Source: Costus lasius (taxonomy: Eukaryota; Streptophyta; Magnoliopsida; Zingiberales; Costaceae). Taken from it: 64,000 nt of DNA. The notes below the pieces were generated by a model that made no database searches, had not been told where the DNA came from, and saw only the letters and a list, made by a program, of their open reading frames with translations. Positions 31,641 to 43,901 of this stretch are shown piece after piece (within the stretch, counting starts at the first letter, position 1; every line of letters starts with the position of its first letter). The position numbers and the translations under genes were made by a program. The stretch lies in assembly GCA_027563935.2 (NCBI GenBank), contig JANVAS020000222.1, forward strand, positions 5,518,001 to 5,582,000. The letters run 5' to 3'.

Positions 31641-32140
31641 CTAATGGTTGAGAAATCTCAAACCCATATTATTACAGTGCTTCTCATGCTTTTGCTGCGC
31701 CAGAGGCTTAGTAAGCGGGTCAGCCAGATTGTCATCTGTATGAACCTTGCAGATTTTGATCTCGCCATGATCAATGATCTCCCGGATCAAATGAAACCGT
31801 CTCTGTATGTGCTTGGACTTCTGGTGCGACCGTGGTTCCTTTGCCTGTGCTATTGCTCCAGTGTTATCACAGAAGATAACCAAAGGATCTGCACTCGAAG
31901 GAACAACACCAAGTTCCTGAACGAACTTACGAATCCACACTGCCTCCTTGGATGCTTCCGAGGCTGCAACATACTCGGCTTCCGTGGTAGAATCAGCAAC
32001 AATAGACTGTTTGAAACTCTTCTACACCACTGCTCCTCCATTCAAGCTAAAAACATAGCCTGATTGCGATCGGAAATCATCCTGGTCAGATTGGAATGAA
32101 GCGTCAGTATATCCTTCAATACTGAGTTCATCCTGACCTC
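31641..32140 (-). pseudogene. E2 RNase H end
   Basis: The last about 165 codons of a family A polyprotein: TDASFQ, ADSTTEAEY, FCDNTGAIAQ and the RFLNH end at 31641. A stop near 32022 replaces Trp in VVWKSF. The match to other copies ends near 32140 and family B LTR sequence begins, so the whole 5' part of E2 is lost. The right-hand half of E1 that should lie beyond E2 is also absent, pointing to a large deletion at this join. Confidence 0.85.
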
Positions 32141-32680
32141 CTTGCATCAAACCTCCTCATCCTAGCCCTACACTTGTCATGATCCTAGCCCTTGCCCTAA
32201 TCGCCTCTTGCCCTATATATGTGACCCTAGCCGCCCCCTCTTATATGATTCATCCTTGGAGGTGTGAACATAAGAAGGGAGCGAGAGCAAGGAGCAAGGG
32301 TGCAATCTCTTCCTCTTCCATCAAGTGGCCGCAAGCTTCTCCTTCCTTACCACTTGGTGCATCTTTCTCTCTTGGTGGCGCAAGGTGGTTGGAGCATCTC
32401 CCTAAGGCTTGGATCTTCTTCCCGAGGCTAGCACCGGGTGTGGAAGAAGAGGACTCGAGGCATCCGTGTGTGTGAGACTGCAGAGGGCGCACAGTTGGGC
32501 GCCTATCACGACATCGACCTCATCTTGCTCTGAGGTATTTTCTAACTCATCGTGTCGACCCCCTTGCATGCGATCTTCACTGGGTTTTTGGGACGGACCT
32601 GTTTTGGGGACATTCTTCCGCTGTGCAATGTATGTATGTGTCTCTGAAAAATTGTAAAATGTCCCCGGGGTTTCCCAACA
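32141..32680 (+). repeat. 3' part of a family B LTR, divergent subtype
   Basis: About 540 bases matching the end of the B1 LTR (CTTCCCGAGGCTAGCACCG, GTGTGTGAGACTGCAGAGGG, CTTCACTGGGTTTTTGGGA) and ending GGGTTTCCCAACA at 32680. It retains a TATA-like CCCTATATATG near 32211. The sequence before the match to GGATCTTC differs clearly from B1, so it is another subtype. The pre-integrase sequence that follows starts 46 bases further in than after the other B LTRs, meaning a different insertion point. Confidence 0.8.
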
Positions 32681-35067
32681 TTTTACACATGAGAGCCTTG
32701 TTTATTAGGAAAAATTACAAAGACGCCCTTCACCAAGACAGGTGAGAGGGCAGGAGGTTTATTGGATCTCATACATACTGATGTGTGTGGGCCATTCAAT
32801 AAACAAGCCAGAGGAGGACACAACTACTTCATTACCTTTACTGATAATTTCAGTAGGTATGGTTATGCCTACTTAATGAGACATAAATCTGGATCCTTTG
32901 AGAAATTTAAGGAGTTCAAGAATGAAGTAGAGAACCAGCTTGGAAGATCCATTAAAGCTCTTTGATCTGATCGAGGTGGAGAGTACCTGAGCGGCGAGTT
33001 CTTTGACTATCTTAGGGACTGTGAGATCATATCCCAACTCACTCCTCCTGGAACACCTCAATGGAATGGTGTGTCTAAGAGGAGAAATCAAACCCTGTTG
33101 GACATGGTTCGGTCCATGACGAGTCATGCAACTCTACCATCCTCATTCTGGGGTTTTGCACTTGAGACAGCTTCTCTCATACTGAATAACGTTCCATCTA
33201 AGAGTGTCTCAAAAATTCCATATGAGGTACAGAGTGGGAGACGCCCTAACCTCTCTTTTATCAGGATCTGTGGATGTGAGGCTTATGTCAAACGTCAAGA
33301 TTCCAGCAAACTAGAACCTAGATCTGATAAATGTATATTTGTGTGGTAACCTAAGGAAACTAAATGATACTACTTCTATGTTCCCACCGAAAATAAAGTT
33401 TTTATTGCTCAGGGTGCTATCTTTTTAGAGAAAAAATTTATCATGAAAGAAGTCAGTGGGAGCAAGTTTGACTTGGACGAGGTCCAAGTGCAACCACAAG
33501 ACAGAGAGATGGAACCTGAGCCACCTACACCGGTTGCTGAGCAACTTGAGGCCATGTGATCCGAGATGGATTCCATGTCAGCTAACCAAGTATGGGATTT
33601 GGTTGAGCTACCTGATGGGGTAAAACCCATAGGGTGTAAATGAGTCTTCAATAGAAAGACTGACATGGATGACAATATAGTTACCTATAAAGGAAGACTT
33701 GTGGCTAAAGGATTCAAATAGGTCCACAGGGTGGACTATGATGAAACTTTTTCTCCAATTGCCATGATCAAATCCATTCGGATTCTGCTTGCTATAGCTG
33801 CATATCATGACTATGAGATATGACAAATGGATGTTAAGACAACATTCCTTAATGGGAAACTGACCGAGGATATGTACATGACACAACCTGATGTCTTCAT
33901 CCATCCTATAGATGCCAATAAAGTCTGTAGGCTAAAGAGATCCATTTATGGATTAAAGCAAGCATCTCGAAGTTGGAATCTTCGATTTGATGAAGCTGTG
34001 AGAGACTATGGCTTTATCAAAAGTGGAGATGATGCCTGTGTGTACAGAAAATTCAGTGGGAGCTTGGTGATTTTTTTGGTCTTGTATGTCGATGACATAC
34101 TACTCATCGGAAACGACATCCCTAGTCTTAACTTTGTAAAGACATGGTTAGGGAGGTGTTTCGAGATGAAGGACTTAGGGGACGCTGCCTATATTTTAGG
34201 CGTAATGATCTACCGGGATAGATCCAAGAGGCTTTCGGCCCTTAGTCAAAGTACCTACATTAATAAGGTCCCAGAGATGTTTAACTAGTAGCAATCCAAT
34301 AAAGGATATCTTCCAGTGAGACAGACCTTTCTCTCTCGAAGATCTAGTGTCCCACCACACAGGCTGAGAGGGATGACAAGAGCCGAGTGCCCTATGCTTC
34401 GGCAGTCGGCTCGATCATGTATGCAATGTTATATACTAGACCATATGTGGCTTATGCTGTGAGGATAACCAGCCGATACCAATACAATCCTGGTCTGCAG
34501 CACTGGGTGGCTGTAAAGAACATCCTGAAGTATCTGAGAAGATCTAAGGATCTGTTCTGGGTCTATGGAGGACAGCAAGAGCTCAGTGTTCTGGGCTACA
34601 CAGATGCATCATTCCAGTCAGACCCAGACGACTTTAGATCGCAGGCCGGCTATGTGTTCAAATTGAATGGAGGAGCTGTTTGCTGGAAAAGCTTGAAGCA
34701 ATCCACCATAGCAGATTCTACGACTGAGGCTGAGTATGTTGCCGCTTCTGAGGCAGCCAAATAAGCTGTTTGGATAAGGAAGTTCATTTCTGATCTTCAG
34801 GTGGTTCCAACTACTATGGATCCCATTGAGCTCTATTGGGATAACAATGGGGCGATTGCACAGGCAAAGGAACCACGGTCTCATCAAAAGTCCAAACACA
34901 TACTCAGGAGATTTCACCTGATTAGAGAGATCTTTGATCGAGGTGATGTTAAGATTAGCAGAGTTGACATAGAGAACAATCTGGTAGACCCATTGACCAA
35001 GGCTTTGGAGCAGCAGAAGCATGATGGTCACGCTAGAGATATGGGGTTGAGATTCCTCAACCTCTAG
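32681..35067 (+). pseudogene. Unit Ba: family B integrase, RT and RNase H
   Basis: Starts in the pre-integrase stretch (ACACATGAGAGCC) and passes through integrase (HTDVCGPF near 32771, stop at 32963, GGEYLSGEF), a VW-stop at 33346-33348 where relatives read VGYP, RT (stop at 33719-33721 after GFK, stop at 33821, YVDD near 34088) and RNase H (TDASFQ, ADSTTEAEY, stop at 34762 after AAK) to the family end at 35067. About 180 bases of the linker are missing at 33545-33552 where two CTTGAGGC copies are joined. It cannot encode a polyprotein. Confidence 0.88.
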
Positions 35068-35077
35068 GTCTTAGTGC

Positions 35078-35088
35078 AAGTGGGAGAT
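35078..35088 (+). other. Unit Ba polypurine tract
   Basis: AAGTGGGAGAT before the deleted LTR at 35089. Confidence 0.85.
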
Positions 35089-35597
35089 TGTTGGTGTATA
35101 TGCCCTAGGACCAAATATTGGTCCATTATTGTACTACTTAACATTGATATTTATATATCATTCTGGCATTGTCATTATTATCATTTGTTTACATCTGCGA
35201 ATGTGTACTAACGTGATAATGTCCCTGGAGATAGATTGGATCTGTGCTCAAACTTTTTATCCCCAGTCAAGTACCTTTGTAGATATGGGACAGCTATGGT
35301 ACATGAGAGACTGGTACATGAGCTGGTTAGGTACAAAACGCTAACGCAGACATATGGGTATATCAGTGGTAGATGTACTGGATCGACCCACTATGAGGCA
35401 ATGACTTGGTGTCATGTGTTATCCTCACTAGTGACAGGAGATGTGTTGACCCGCTGTGAGGCAATGTTCTCATCTCATCGTGTCGACTCCCTCGCATGAC
35501 GATCTTCACTAGGTTTTTCGGACTAGCCTGTTTCGTGGTTATTCTTCCGTGTGCTTTATATGAAAATTTTTTAAAATATCCTCGGGGTTTCCCAACA
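35089..35597 (+). repeat. Deleted family B LTR (509 bp) between Ba and Bb
   Basis: It has the correct ends TGTTGGTGTATATGCC and CGGGGTTTCCCAACA but lacks about 1.3 kb present in the B1 LTR, including the TATA box. At the break (about 35450-35466) is CGCTGTGAGGCAATG, a copy of sequence a short way upstream in the LTR. ACAAC follows at 35598-35602. Confidence 0.88.
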
Positions 35598-36617
35598 ACA
35601 ACTCCAAGCAAATGGGTTGTTAGATTCAAGTTCCTTGGGGGAATTTGACACATGAGAGCCTTGTTTATTAGGAAAAATTACAAAGATGCCCTTCACCAAG
35701 ACAGGTGAGAGGGCAGGAGGTTTATTGGATCTCATACATACTGATGTGTGTGGGCTATTCAATAAACAAGCCAGAGGAGGACACAACTACTTCATTACCT
35801 TTACTGATGATTTCTGTAGGTATGGTTATGCCTACTTAATGAGACATAAATCCGAATCCTTTGAGAAATTTAAGGAGTTCAAGAATGAAGTAGAGAACCA
35901 GCTTGGAAGATCCATTAAAGCTCTTCGATCTGATCGAGGTGGAGAGTACCTGAGCGGCGAGTTCTTTGACTATCTTAGGGAGTGTGGGATCTTATCCCAA
36001 CTCACTCCTCCTAGAACACCTCAATGGAATGGTATGTCTAAGAGGAGAAATCAAACCCTGTTGGACATGGTTCGGTCCATGACGAGTCATGCAACTCTAC
36101 CATCCTCATTCTGGGGTTTTGCACTTAAGACAGCTTCTCTCATACTGAATAACATTCCATCTAAGAGTGTCTCAAAAATTCCATATGAGGTACGGAGTGG
36201 GAGATGCCCTTACCTCTGTTTTATCAGGATCTGTGGATGTGAGGCTTATGTCAAACGTCAAGATTCTAGGAAGCTAGAACCTAGATCTGATAAATGTATA
36301 TTTGTGGGGTATCCTAAGGAAACTAAAGGATAGTACTTCTATGTTCCCACCGAGATTAAAATTTCTGTTGCTTAGGATGCTGTCTTTCTAGAAAAAGGAT
36401 TTCTCATGAAAGAAGTTAATGGGAGGAAGTTTGACTTGGACGAGGCCCAAGTACAACCACAAGACATAGAGATGGAATCTGAGCCACCTGCACTAGTTGT
36501 TGGGCGACCTGAGGCTCAGACACAGGCCCCACGTAGGTCTGGGAGGATTCGTCGTGCGCCTGAGAGGTATGGGTCGCTGCTGACTCAACATGACGGGATC
36601 TTCATCATTGAGGATAA
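35598..36617 (+). pseudogene. Unit Bb left part: pre-integrase end and integrase
   Basis: Begins with the ACAAC duplication and the interrupted pre-integrase (QANGLLDSSSLGEFDT), then integrase from 35686 (HTDVCG, SDRGGEYLSGEF, NGMSKRRN). A stop at 36331 and another near 36373 break it; the linker with RRSGRIRRAPERY follows. It is cut by E5 at 36618 within IIED and continues at 54922. Confidence 0.87.
36613..36617. repeat. Target-site duplication GATAA of E5, left
   Basis: GATAA at 36613-36617 is repeated at 54917-54921. The linker reading resumes directly (GATAAACCAAGGACC), as in B1 at 15264. Confidence 0.95.
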
Positions 36618-38321
36618 TGTAAGTACCCCTTAAGATAAGGGGGGTCCCCTTCTAGGGGGAGCATAACCCTAAAGCATATGGCGCATAAAATTTTCTTCTT
36701 GCGGAACTAGGGTTATAGGATCGATATGCATGCTAAAAGATCAACTTGATAATAAGAAAACAATCATACCATCGCCATGGGGAAGATGTTTCCTTGGAAG
36801 CAAAGATCAAAGTAGATCTTCTCCTTGTCGTCACACACAAGATGATGTCGCTATCTCTCTTGGTGCCCCTTGTGCTAGCAAGGTTCCAAGAGGTCCTTGT
36901 CGAGTGAAGGGAAAATGAGATCTCTTTCTTCTTGGCCGAATCCTCCTCAACCTTCAAAGCGTCGCCACACTCACGAGAGAGACGAGAGGAATATGGGCGA
37001 GAGGAATATCTCCGAGCGAAAATAGAGTATATTCTATTTTGATGAGCGCACTCTCCAAATGGAGATCATGGTTACTAAAAATAGTAACCACTCCTCACCA
37101 CAACGTTCACGCCAAGTGAACTTGTCGCCTACTCCTCTCCCTATGAACCAAGCGCTCATTTAGTGAGCCGGTTCACTTTGGTTCGGTTTAAGAACCAATC
37201 AAGCCAATGATCTAGTCTAGATCTTAAATAAACCCTAAGGTTCACGATCTAACCGTCGATCTCAACGATGCCCCTGATCTGACCGATCTGGCATACATTC
37301 TCTCGATCGAAGCTTACCGATCTCAAGCCCTAATCAATCAAACATGATCAGACCAGATCTCACTCACAATCAGAGATTAAATCCCTTTAAACTGAACCCA
37401 AACAATTCAGTCCACACGATCTGACTTAAGTAAGCCATATCATCAAATTGTGCGACCCTAAGGGTTTCCTTTAAATGTCGGTAACGATAACTCACGTTAT
37501 CACGATCAGTGAGGGGTATCTAGCAACACATCACTGTCTCCCGATAGAAAGGAAAGAGTCTTCCAAGACTACACCCAAACCATAGCACAAGTGTGACTCA
37601 AATCACTAGGCATGCATATTTCCTTTGCCACTGGATGTTCTTATTGGACAAGCCTGTCAAGCTCGTAATTCCAATATGATGAGCATGATTAGAACAGATG
37701 AACACAGTCACCTGGGTATGGCCATACACTTTCTCAATCATCTCATCCAGGGGGCCCCTTTAGAACATCACACTCCTTAAACAAGGAGACGGCAATCCTA
37801 TGTCTATCACTAGTGCTCTAACCTGACTCAAGCTCACCATCCAAGATAGTCTATAATCATTATGTTTCAAATGATATTGAACTACCTCAAAACAATGACA
37901 ATCATCATTTAGAAAACACAAGTGATCTCAAGTCAGAGGAAATGTGCCACTTGTCATATCCAAGGAATATTCACATTGTGACAAACAATTGAACATCCTA
38001 GTAGGGTCTGTCCAGTACATCCCATGTACCCATGAGTCTACATCTTATTCCATGCTCGAAGCATCCTATAAGATTAGAACACATATTAGTCTTAACCATA
38101 TCAAGGCTGTCTCATGTTCACCAAGATATATCGACTAAGGACATAATAGCTTGTCAGCCCAGCTGAACAGCTTTGAGACATTATTCAGAAGAACATATAT
38201 TGCAGCAGACAATGTAGCTAACTGAATAACAACCATGCCTTTATAAACATAACAGTTTATTACATGATACAGATACATTCCCACAGGCCTCAAACATTAG
38301 CCTTAAGGGCATACCCCAACA
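36618..38321 (-). repeat. E5 3' LTR
   Basis: 1704 bp; on the minus strand it begins TGTTGGGG at 38321 and ends GGGGTACTTACA at 36618. The end differs from the CTTTCA of other copies, so E5 is a distinct LTR variant. The purine tract is at 38322-38332. Confidence 0.95.
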
Positions 38322-38341
38322 ATCTCCCACTTGCACTTAAT

Positions 38342-41300
38342 CTAATGGTTGAGAAATCTCAAACCCATATTATTACAGTGCTTCTCATGCTTCTGCTGCG
38401 CCAGAGGCTTGGTAAGCGGGTCTGCCAGATTGTCATCTGTATGAACCTTGCAGATTTTGATCTCGCCACGATCTATGATCTCCCTGATCAAATGAAACCG
38501 TCTCTGTATGTGCTTGGACTTCTGGTGCGACCGTGGTTCCTTTGCTTGTGCGATTGCTCCAGTGTTATCACAAAAGATAACCAAAGGATCTGCACTCGAA
38601 GGAACAACACCAAGTTCTCTCACGAACTTACGAATCCACACTGCCTCCTTGGATGCTTCCGAGGCTGCAACATACTCGGCTTCTGTTGTGGAATCAGCAA
38701 CAGTTGACTGTTTGAAACTTTTCCACACCACTGCACCTCCATTCAAGCTAAAAACATAGCCTGATTGTGATCGGAAATCATCCTGGTCAGACTGGAACGA
38801 AGCGTCAGTATATCCTTCAATACTGAGTTCTTCCTGACCACCATATATCAAGAACATATCTTTGGTCCTCCGCAGATATTTTAAAATGTTCTTGACTGCA
38901 ATCCAGTGCGCCATACCTGGATTACTCTGGTAACGACTGGTCACGCTTAACCCGTAAGCGACGTCTGGGCGAGTACACAACATCGCATACATAATGGATC
39001 CAATAGCCGAAGCATAAGGCGTATTGTCCATTTCATCTTTCTCAGTCTGTGTTTGTGGACACTGACTCTTCGAAAGATTCAGACCATGTCTGACTGGAAG
39101 ATATCCTCGTTTAGAATTCTCTAAATGAAATCTCTCCAGGACCTTATCGATGTAAGTACTCTGGCACAGCCCGAGAAGCCTCTTAGATCTATCCCTGTAG
39201 ATCTTCACACCTAACACATAGGCTGCTTCTCCTAGATCTTTCATCTGGAAACATTTCCTCAGCCATGCTTTTACAGCATGCATTTCAGGAATATCGTTTC
39301 CAATGATCAAGATGTCATCGACGTAGAGGACTAGGAAAGTAATCACGCTCCCACTAAACCTCTTATACACACACGGGTCATCCTCGTTCTTGATGAAACC
39401 AAATTCGGTAACTGAGTCATCAAAACGAATATTCCAGCTTCTAGATGCTTGTTTAAGTCCAGAAATGGACTTCTTTAACTTGCATATCTTATGACGATCT
39501 GCTGGATTAGTGAAACCTTCTGGTTGTGTCATGTACACATCCTCATCCAGATTTCCATTAAGGAAAGCTGTTTTCACATCCATTTGCCAAATCTCATAAT
39601 CGTAATATGCAGCTATCGCGAAAAGAATCCGAATAGACTTAAACATGGCTACAGGAGAGAAAGTTTCATCATAATCTATCCCGTAGATTTGTTTGAAACC
39701 TTTCGCAACTAGCCTGCCTTTATAGGTAACCACGTTACCATCCATGTCAATCTTCTTCTTGAAGATCCACTTACAGCCTATAGGGATAACTCCCGGAGGC
39801 GGATCAACCAAATCCCAAACTTGGTTATCTGACATGGAGTCCATCTCGGCGCGCATAGCTTCAAGCCATCTCGCTGACTCCGGTCCACTGACCGCATCCG
39901 CATAAGTAAAGGGTTCATCATTGTCAATGATGTAGACTCCATCATAGCGCTCAGGCTGTCGACGGATCCTACCCGATCTTCGCGGTTCCCGTGATATCTG
40001 AGCCTCAGGTTGTTCAATAACCTGTTCTACCAGCTCAGGCACATCCAACTCTGCTTGAGCACTTTGTCCTTCCTCTGGATTCTCATCCAGTTTTATTTCT
40101 CTCCCACTGGCCTCTTGCAGAAGAAACTCCTTCTCAAGAAATATGGCCGTCCGAGCAACAAAAACCTTGTTCTCCTTGGGATCGAAGAAATAATAACCCT
40201 TAGTTTCCTTAGGGTAACCGACAAAGATACATTTGTCAGATCTACTCTCTAGTTTCCCAGAGGCGAGCTTTTTGACATAAGCCTCGCAACCCCAGATCCT
40301 GATAAATGTCAAGCTTGGCTGTTTCCCATACCATAATTCATATGGCGTCTTTGAAACTGCCTTGGATGGCACTCGGTTTAGTACCTTTGCAGCTGTTTCC
40401 AGCGCAAAACCCCAAAAGGAGTAAGGAAGAGTAGCCTGACTCATCATAGAACGAACCATATCTAGTAATGTTCTATTTCTCCTTTCGGACACACCATTCC
40501 ATTGCGGTGTTCCTGGCGGAGTGAGCTGTGAGATAATCCCACACTCCCTTAGATAGTCAGTAAATGCATGACTTAGGTATTCACCACCTCGATCAGAACG
40601 AAGTGCCTTGATATTTCGGCCTAGCTGATTTTGTACTTCATTTTTGAACTCTTTGAACTTGTCAAAAGATTCACTTTTATGTCTCATTAAATAGACATAC
40701 CCATATCTACTGAAATCATCAGTAAAGGTAATGAAGTACTGATAGCCACCTCTGGCATGTTTACTAAAAGGCCCACACACATCACTGTGTATAAGGTCAA
40801 GTAAACCTGAAGCCCTTTGACCTTTGTGAGGAAAAGGTGACTTCGTCATTTTACCCATCAAACAAGCTTTGCATGTATCAATCTCCTTATAGGAGAATGA
40901 TCCCAGCAGTCCATGATCATGCAACCGCTTAATGCGTTTCTCGTTAATATGGCCTAAACGACTATGCCATAGCAAGGTGCTGTCATCAGCATACTTGGCT
41001 TTCTTAATATCAACAGTTTGTATAGAACTTTCCATGTCCAACATGAATAACCCATTATTAATTGAACCAGTTGCATAAACAATATTATCATATGATAAAA
41101 CACACTTTGAAATATTGCATTCAAAGGAAAAACCCTTCCTGACAAGAGCAGGAATGGAGATAATATTTTTAGTTATACTGGGAACAAAGTAACAACTGTT
41201 TAGTTCCAATACAAGTCCAGATGGTAAAGAAATAAAGTAGTCTCCTACAGCAACAGCAGCAACCCGTGCCCCATTTCCAACGCGTAGGTCCACCTCATGC

Positions 41301-42158
41301 TGTCCCACCTGCCTTCTTCTCTTGAGTTCCTGTACATTTGAACAAATGTGAACTCCACATGCAGTGTCCAACACCCATGATATAGAAGAAGAAAACATGA
41401 CTTCAGTCACGAATATACCTGAGCCAGAAGCAAAGCTTCCCCTCTTATCTCCTTGGAGCGCTTTACAGTCCTTTTTCCAGTGACCCAGCTGGCCACAGTG
41501 GAAACACCTGTATTCCTTAGACCGCTTCACCTTTTGCTTCAGAGCCTTGCTGTAATTCTTGACCGGGGCCTTGCCCTTCTTCCCCTTCTTTTTGTTCCTG
41601 GAAGGAACCATTAAGACAGAGGTCGAAGGCTTACCCTTCAGAGTCTCCTCAGTGGTCAAGAGCATATTCAGCAGCTCTGCCGGAGTACAATCGATTTTGT
41701 TCATATTAAAATTAATAATGAACGCGTCGAATGACGGCGGGAGAGACTGCAGAATAATATCCACAGCAAGCTCCTGGTTGATGGTATGCCCCAGTTTCTC
41801 TAGAGCCTCCTTGTGCCCAATCATCTTGAGCACGTGAGCTCCCACTGGGCTCCCTTCAGCCAGTTTGCTCTGAAAGAAGAGCTTCGTCAAATTGTAGCGT
41901 TCAGTCCTCGCCTGTGCAGCATACAGCATCTTGAGGTTTGCTATAATCTGTATAGCCGACATATCCTCATGCTGACGCTGCAGCGGTGGCGTCATAGACG
42001 CTAGCATCAGGCAAGCGACATCAATGCTATCATTGACGTGCTTTTCATAGGCTTCCCGAACCACCCTTGCGGCGTTCGGAGCGGGCTGCGGCGGTATCGC
42101 CGTCTCGAGGACATACAGTTTCCTCTCTGCCTTAAGAACGATCTTAAGGTGTCCAAAC
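38342..42158 (-). CDS. E5 Gag-Pol, main part, interrupted
   Basis: The frame is open from the insertion point to the usual end at 38342. It holds Gag after its first about 22 codons, CCHC knuckle, protease (WVLDTAC), pre-integrase zinc motif, integrase D,D35E, RT with YVDD, and RNase H. The first 65 coding bases lie at 51311-51375 beyond E6. Combined coding length without the duplication equals that of E3 (3882 bases). The frame was therefore intact when E6 inserted. One oddity is ISGLKQ in RT where the other copies have IYGLKQ (near 39460). Confidence 0.92.
42154..42158. repeat. Target-site duplication CAAAC of E6, left
   Basis: CAAAC at 42154-42158 and again at 51306-51310, in gag of E5. 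Confidence 0.95.
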
Positions 42159-43887
42159 TGTTGGGGTATGCCCTTAAGGCTAATGTTTGAGGCCTTGGGA
42201 TTGTATAAGTATCATGTAATAAACTCTTATGTTTATAAAAAGGCATGGTTATTATTCAGGTTGTTACCTTGTCTGCTGTAATAAGTGTACTTCTGAATAA
42301 TGTCTCAAAGCTGTTCAGCTAGGCTGACAGGCTATATGTCCTTAGTCAAGATATCTTGGTGAACATGAGACAGCCTTGATATGATTGAGACTAATATGAG
42401 TGCTAATCTTATAGGATGCTTCGAGCATGGAATAAGATGTAGACTCATGGGTACATTGGATGTACTGGACAGACCCTACTGGGATATTCCATTGCTTGTC
42501 ACAATGTGAATGATCCTTGTAAGCAGCAAGTGGCACATGTCCTCTGACTTGAGATCACTTGTGTTTCTAAATGATGATTGTCATTGTCTTGAGATAGTTC
42601 AATATCATTTGAAATATAATGATTATAGACTATCTTGGATGGTGAGCTTGAATCAGGTTAGGGCACTAGTGATAGACATAGGATTGCCGTCTCCTTGTTT
42701 AAGGAGTGTGATGTTCTAAAGGGCCCCCTTATGAGATGATTGAGATAGTGTATGGCCATACCCAGATGACTATGTGCATCTGATCTAATCATGCTCATCG
42801 TATTGGAGATACAAGCTTGACATGCTTGTCCAATAAGAACATCCAGTGGCAAAGGACGCATGTATGCCTTGTGAATTCAGTCACACTTGTGCTATGGTTT
42901 GGGAGTAGTCTTGGAAGACTCTTTCCTTTATATCGGGAGACAGTGATGTGTTGCTAGATACCCCTCACTGATCGTGATAACGTAAGTTATCGTTACCGAC
43001 ATTTAAAGGAAACCCTCAGGGTCGCACAATTTGGTGATATGGCTTCCTTAAGTCAGATCGTGTGGACTGAATTGTTTTGGTTCAGTTTAAAGAGATTTAA
43101 TCTCTGATTGTAAGTGAGATCTGGTCTGATCATGTTTAATTGATTAGAGCTTCAGATCGGTAAGCTTCGATCGAGAGAGATGATGCTAGATCGATGCGAT
43201 CAGAAGCGTCAGATGATGAATGGTCAGATCTAGGACCTTGGGGTCTAATTTGATCTAGACTTAATTTATGGGCTGATTTGGTTTCGATATTGAACCAAGG
43301 ATATTGAACCGGCTCATGGGTTGAGCGCTTGGTTCAAGAGGGAAAAGAGGTTGCGTTTGGTTCATGGAAACATGAATGCATGAACGCCAACTCTTTATCG
43401 TTGCCAATTTTGGAAAGTTCCAAAAGCATAACGCATATGCGTTCATGGCTTGAGGTCTCTCTAATGCTTTTCGGTTTTGTTTCTTGGGCGTGTGGTTTTC
43501 GGAACGGCTTGCTCGTGTGGAAGGCATCGTTCTTGCGCCAAGGAAGAAGAGCTCTCGAAAAGAAGGAAGCCCTTTTCATCTAATCTCCTACACACGGTTG
43601 GAAAAAGCTTGGCAATCTTGCTAGCACAAGAGTTGCGCAAGGAGGAAGCTTTCATCCCTTGTGTGTGATTTCTTTGGAGAAGATCCCTTCGATCTTTCTT
43701 CTTCCAAGCCGCACCTTCTTCATGGCTATGGTATGACCTTGTTCTATCAATTATCAAGTTGATCATATAACATGCATTATGATCTTGAAACCCTAGTTTC
43801 CGCTGCAAAGTTTCTATGCGCCACCCTTAGGGTTTCACCCCTTGCGCTCCTCCTAGAAGGGGACCCCCCAAGATTAAGGGGCTTTCA
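42159..43887 (+). repeat. E6 5' LTR
   Basis: 1729 bp, TGTTGGGG...GGGGCTTTCA. The shared TATGGCCATACCCAG module is near 42751 and GGGTCGCACA near 43019. The mini-exon ATG-GCT-ATG lies at 43722-43730 before GTATGA. Confidence 0.96.
43722..43730 (+). other. Candidate start exon in the E6 LTR
   Basis: ATG-GCT-ATG, then GTATGA at 43731. The acceptor TAG ends at 45650 and the gag ATG is seven codons later at 45672, all in phase 0. The implied intron is 1920 bases. Confidence 0.6.
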
Positions 43888-43889
43888 AT

Positions 43890-43901
43890 TGGTATCAGAG
43901 C
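43890..43901 (+). other. E6 primer binding site
   Basis: TGGTATCAGAGC, initiator Met tRNA type. Confidence 0.94.
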
